Assembly: GCA_029820565.1 (NCBI GenBank)
Contig: JALGUR010000012.1
Location: 1-64,000 of the forward strand
Source: Candidatus Zipacnadia bacterium
Lineage (GTDB): Bacteria; Armatimonadota; Zipacnadia; Zipacnadales; Zipacnadaceae
Reading direction: 5' to 3'
Length of the DNA: 64,000 nucleotides
Made by a program: the position numbers and the translations under genes. This document shows positions 60,850 through 64,000 of this stretch, piece after piece; within the stretch, counting starts at the first letter, position 1; each line of letters opens with the position of its first letter. Under the pieces are notes generated by a model, which worked only from the letters and a program-made list of their open reading frames with translations, made no database searches and had not been told where the DNA came from.

Positions 60850-62321
60850 CAGCCGGTTGCCCGTTCTGCGGTGCTGCCCCCTTCCAATTGCTGCAGGTTC
60901 TTCTTGGCCGGCTCGTAGTCCGGATCAATTTCCAGGGCGCGGCGATATTGAGCCTTGGCTTCTTCTATCTTCCCTTGCTGCTGCAGAGCGGCCCCCAGGT
61001 TATTAACAGCATAAATATAGTCAGGATTGGCCTGCAAAGCCGCTTGAAAGTGGGCCGTTGCCTCGGTCAGATTCTCTCTGTCCAGGAATATCAAACCGGC
61101 GTTGTTATGGGCCTCGGGATTATTGCTATCAATTTCCAGTACCCGGAGATACTCAGGCAGTGCCTCGGTGTGTTTGCCTTTGTTGTAGTAAGCATTCGCC
61201 AGTCCGAGGTGGATGGCGACGCTCTCGGGAAACTTGCGGGCCGCCGCCTGCCACTGTTTTAGTGCCTCATCGGTCTGTCCCGCCTGGAATAGTGCCCGAG
61301 CCAGGTTCAGGTGAGCCACTTCAAAGGCGTCCTTCAGGCTAATCGCCTTCCGGAAGGCTGCGGCGGCTTGGGAGTAGTTGCCTTGTTGGAATTGAGTCCA
61401 GCCCAGATTATTCAGACAATTGGCATCTTGGGGCTGGATATCCAGGGCCTGCTCGTAAGCAGCCTGGGCCTGGGCGTACTTACCTTGGGCCGCCCACGCC
61501 AGGCCGAGGTTATAGTGGCCCACAAAATCATCGGTCATTGTCTCGGTGGCCTTTTGCAGATGCTCAGCCGCCGCCGGATATTGGTCCAAGTTGTAAAGTG
61601 CTGTCCCCAGCCCCAGATGGGCCTCAGGCAAATCGGCATTAAGTTCCAATGCTGCCTCATAGGCCTCGGCAGCGGCCTGGTCCTGCTTGGACTGAAGATA
61701 AAGCGAGCCCAGGCTGGTAAGCACGGCCACATTTTCTGGGTCTATCTGCCGGGCAGCCTCGTATTCTCGGATAGCCTTGGCCGTCTCCCCGGTCTGCTGC
61801 AGAGCGTGGCCGAAGTTTGTATGAGCATCGGCGTCGTTGGGCGCGATAGCCAGGGCCCGGTGGTACTCATTGAAAGCGGTTACATAGTCACCCTGGCGAG
61901 CCATTAGATTGGCCAAATTGTAATGAGCATCAAAGTACTCAGGCTCGATCTCCAACGCCGCTCGGTATTCCTTGTCGGCTCGGTCAAGTTGTTCGGTGGC
62001 GGCATAAGCATTGCCCAGGTTGTTGTGAGCCACCTGAGAGTTAGGGTCTTCGGCGATGGCCTTTTCCAGATATTCTATGGCTTCAGGGAACTGCTCTAAC
62101 TGGAGAGCTACTGTCCCGGTCCAGGTTAGGACTACCGCGTCCTTTGGCGTCGTTTCCAGAGCAGCCTGGAAAGCACTTTTCGCCTCGGCCAACTTGCCTT
62201 GTTCGTAGAGACTGATTCCCCGGTGAAAGTCGTCGGGCTCAATTCCCTGGCCCGCAGCAGCAACTGCGGTTACCACTATCACTATCACACTCAACAGCAT
62301 TACTACCGTATTTGTGTTCAT
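60849..62321 (-). CDS. Exported TPR-repeat protein
   Basis: About 490 residues. The signal or anchor helix is TVVMLLSVIVIVVTAVAAAG. About 12 tetratricopeptide repeats follow without break, such as GISLYEQGKLAEAKSAFQAA, YNLGLAWAAQGKYAQAQAAY and NNLGAALQQQGKIEEAKAQY. Probably a periplasmic or cell-envelope protein scaffold. AGGAG nine bases before the ATG at 62321. Coupled to nadK by its stop. Confidence 0.9.
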   Translation of the reverse strand: MNTNTVVMLLSVIVIVVTAVAAAGQGIEPDDFHRGISLYEQGKLAEAKSAFQAALETTPKDAVVLTWTGTVALQLEQFPEAIEYLEKAIAEDPNSQVAHNNLGNAYAATEQLDRADKEYRAALEIEPEYFDAHYNLANLMARQGDYVTAFNEYHRALAIAPNDADAHTNFGHALQQTGETAKAIREYEAARQIDPENVAVLTSLGSLYLQSKQDQAAAEAYEAALELNADLPEAHLGLGTALYNLDQYPAAAEHLQKATETMTDDFVGHYNLGLAWAAQGKYAQAQAAYEQALDIQPQDANCLNNLGWTQFQQGNYSQAAAAFRKAISLKDAFEVAHLNLARALFQAGQTDEALKQWQAAARKFPESVAIHLGLANAYYNKGKHTEALPEYLRVLEIDSNNPEAHNNAGLIFLDRENLTEATAHFQAALQANPDYIYAVNNLGAALQQQGKIEEAKAQYRRALEIDPDYEPAKKNLQQLEGGSTAERATG

Positions 62322-62476
62322 GGGTTTATGCTCCTTACTGTTCAGGATTTGCTCGCCTATGGCGATGTCTGTCCTACCGTAAGTAAACAATCAGGTTGGC
62401 TTCTGCTGACTGCTTTAAATCCTCCATCGGACTACGAAAGACGGCACCGGAGCAGGTCGGGACGGACTTATTGTCA

Positions 62477-64000
62477 CTATTTCACTGTAGGACTATTCTG
62501 GGGCGAGCACAGCCTAACACCGGCCCGGACGATGGCGTCGGCATCAATCGCGCATTCGTCCCAGAGTTTGACCAGTGATCCATGGGGCATAAACTCGTCG
62601 GGTACGCCCAGTCGGACTATATTGACATTGGTTAAGCCGCTGTCCGACAACACCTCGGCCACCGCCGCCCCAAAACCTCCGGCCAGCGCATTCTCCTCCA
62701 CCGTCACGATGCGACCGATCTGGCCGGCCAGATGCGTAATAAGTTGTTCGTCCACAGGTTTGACAAATCTAACATTCACTACCTCACAGTCAATGCCCTT
62801 CTCGGCCAGGCACTCGGCTGCTTGCATTGCCGCCTCGACACGCGTGCCCACGGCCAGAATTGCCAGGTCCTCGCCGTCGCGCAGCACCTCAGCCTTGCCC
62901 ACGGTCAGCGGTTCCAGGGACTCATCCAGTGAGCCTCGGGGGCCGCCGCCGCGTGGATAACGGATTGCCGCCGGTCCGTCCAGGGACAATGCGGTGGCCA
63001 GCATGCGGCGCAATTCCGCCTCATTGCTGGGAGCCATCAGCGTCATATTAGGTATTTGCCGCAGGTAACTGAGGTCAAAGACGCCGTGATGAGTCGGCCC
63101 GTCGTCACCAACGAAGCCGGCTCTATCTACACCGAACACTACCGGCAAGTCCTGGAGGGCCACATCATGAAGAATCTGGTCGTAGGCTCGTTGTAAGAAG
63201 GTGGAGTATATGGCCACCACTGGTCGCAGCCCGGCGGCCGCTAACCCAGCCGCGTAGGTAACAGCGTGGCCCTCAGTCATGCCCACGTCAAAGCAGCGGT
63301 CGGGGAATTGCTCCTTGAAGGTGTTTAACTTCGTGCCGGGCAGCATTGCCGCTGATATCACGACGATGCGCTCGTCTTTTTCGGCTAATTCACATAAGGC
63401 CTGGGCAAACACTCGGCTATAAGTGGGGCGCTCCTCGGTGTCGTTTATCTCCCCATTGTTCACATCAAAGGGCCTAATGCCGTGGAATTTGGCCGGATTG
63501 GCCTCGGCTGGCTTATAGCCGCGCCCTTTTTCGGTTAGCACGTGCAATAGTACCGGACCTCTGAGGCGCAAGGCGTGCTCTAAGACCTCGATTAACTGTG
63601 GTAAGTCATGACCATCAATTGGCCCCATATAAGTGAAGCCCAGGTGTTCAAAAAGCATCCCCGGCACCACTAATTGCTTAACGCTCTCCTTAATTCGGTC
63701 CATCGCCCCCAACATCGTATCGCCCAGGGGCATACGGCGGAGAATACGCATGGCATCACGCCGCGCCCGCTGGCTGGCCGGATGGACACTGGCCCGCAGT
63801 TTGGCCAGATAGCCGGACATTGCCCCTACGTTAGCACTAATACTCATCTTGTTATCGTTAAGCACCACTAACAGGTCGCGTTGCTGCTCGCCGGCCTGAT
63901 TAAGCGCTTCCAGAGCCAACCCGCCCGTGAGGGCGCCGTCGCCGATAACGGCCACTACTCGCTCGTCGCCTCCCTGCAGGTCGCGGGCGGTGGCAAACCC
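62477..64000 (-). CDS. dxs: 1-deoxy-D-xylulose-5-phosphate synthase (3' part)
   Basis: DXS makes DXP from pyruvate and glyceraldehyde-3-phosphate, first step of the MEP isoprenoid pathway. The window holds the last about 507 codons; the frame runs off the right edge (GFATARDLQGGDERV at the edge), so the N-terminal HGxxGH part is outside. VIGDGALTGG is the TPP GDG motif; FTYMGPIDGHDL, FDVGMTEGHAVTYAAGLA and RAGFVGDDGPTHHG are family hallmarks. The usual AEQHAVT reads TEGHAVT here, with the catalytic Glu kept. Confidence 0.96.
   Translation of the reverse strand, partial: GFATARDLQGGDERVVAVIGDGALTGGLALEALNQAGEQQRDLLVVLNDNKMSISANVGAMSGYLAKLRASVHPASQRARRDAMRILRRMPLGDTMLGAMDRIKESVKQLVVPGMLFEHLGFTYMGPIDGHDLPQLIEVLEHALRLRGPVLLHVLTEKGRGYKPAEANPAKFHGIRPFDVNNGEINDTEERPTYSRVFAQALCELAEKDERIVVISAAMLPGTKLNTFKEQFPDRCFDVGMTEGHAVTYAAGLAAAGLRPVVAIYSTFLQRAYDQILHDVALQDLPVVFGVDRAGFVGDDGPTHHGVFDLSYLRQIPNMTLMAPSNEAELRRMLATALSLDGPAAIRYPRGGGPRGSLDESLEPLTVGKAEVLRDGEDLAILAVGTRVEAAMQAAECLAEKGIDCEVVNVRFVKPVDEQLITHLAGQIGRIVTVEENALAGGFGAAVAEVLSDSGLTNVNIVRLGVPDEFMPHGSLVKLWDECAIDADAIVRAGVRLCSPQNSPTVK

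Noticed and set aside
1..64000. tRNA and rRNA genes
   Set aside because: I searched by eye for T-loop (GGTTCGAATCC type) and rRNA-like conserved stretches on both strands and saw none. A tRNAscan or Rfam run would be decisive.

Overview
The window is dense bacterial chromosome, about 64 kb with roughly 55 protein-coding genes in short operons on both strands. I found no rRNA, tRNA, CRISPR array or complete mobile element. Lineage is inference only. A gene pairing CsaB with a DUF5693-type membrane protein, many secreted sugar-related proteins (sialidase/BNR, DUF6807, GH42-like), SUMF1-type proteins, stalk (copper amine oxidase N-terminal-like) domains and a PEP-CTERM protein would suit an uncultured Armatimonadota-like or neighbouring lineage. 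No marker here settles it.

Layout. 1-1.7 kb: repeats and a PEP-CTERM protein built of eight tandem repeats. 1.7-8.8 kb: a trp operon, promoter - leader peptide - attenuator - trpE-G-D-C-B-A, without trpF. The operon carries paired-hairpin repeats in nearly every gap. 8.9-13.1 kb: a TIM-barrel glycosidase-like protein and two tandem SUMF1-domain proteins. 13.2-19.2 kb: an ileS-dksA-like-lspA-lgt-ddl operon. 19.4-27.4 kb: a UroD-family protein, a duplicated two-gene module (metzincin-like protease plus stalk-domain protein; one protease copy has lost its 5' part), a single-domain GspF-like protein and a TPR protein. 27.5-47.2 kb: carbohydrate and accessory genes, with a pair of very short homologous genes at 36.7 and 38.2 kb beside dispersed repeats, and one frameshifted sialidase-like gene. 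47.2-51.3 kb: an RHS fragment, ftsZ, grpE and hrcA (hrcA with an unusual operator-promoter), and a MazG-like gene. 51.4-55.6 kb: a DJ-1/PfpI lipoprotein, the DUF5693-type protein and csaB. 56.0-59.9 kb: a four-subunit 2-oxoacid:ferredoxin oxidoreductase operon that encloses a RelE-type toxin-antitoxin pair and ends in a translin-family gene. 59.9-64 kb: nadK, a TPR lipid-anchored or secreted protein and the 3' part of dxs.

How the genes work together. The trp leader can be read as a complete ribosome-stalling attenuator, with regions 1:2, 2:3 and 3:4 all identifiable. IleS, Lgt, LspA and Ddl form an essential translation and cell-envelope group. CsaB points to pyruvylated cell-wall polymer that anchors SLH-domain surface proteins. 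The Vor/Kor-type oxidoreductase with its own 2x[4Fe-4S] ferredoxin indicates low-potential, probably anaerobic, 2-oxoacid metabolism.

Most novel-looking items: a family of paired-hairpin repeats whose loops are conserved (TCC/GGA type) while the stems vary with base-pairing kept; the short duplicated genes; the duplicated protease/stalk module; the toxin-antitoxin pair inside the oxidoreductase operon; and the non-CIRCE inverted repeat over the hrcA promoter. All structures were read by eye; none was folded or searched by computer.
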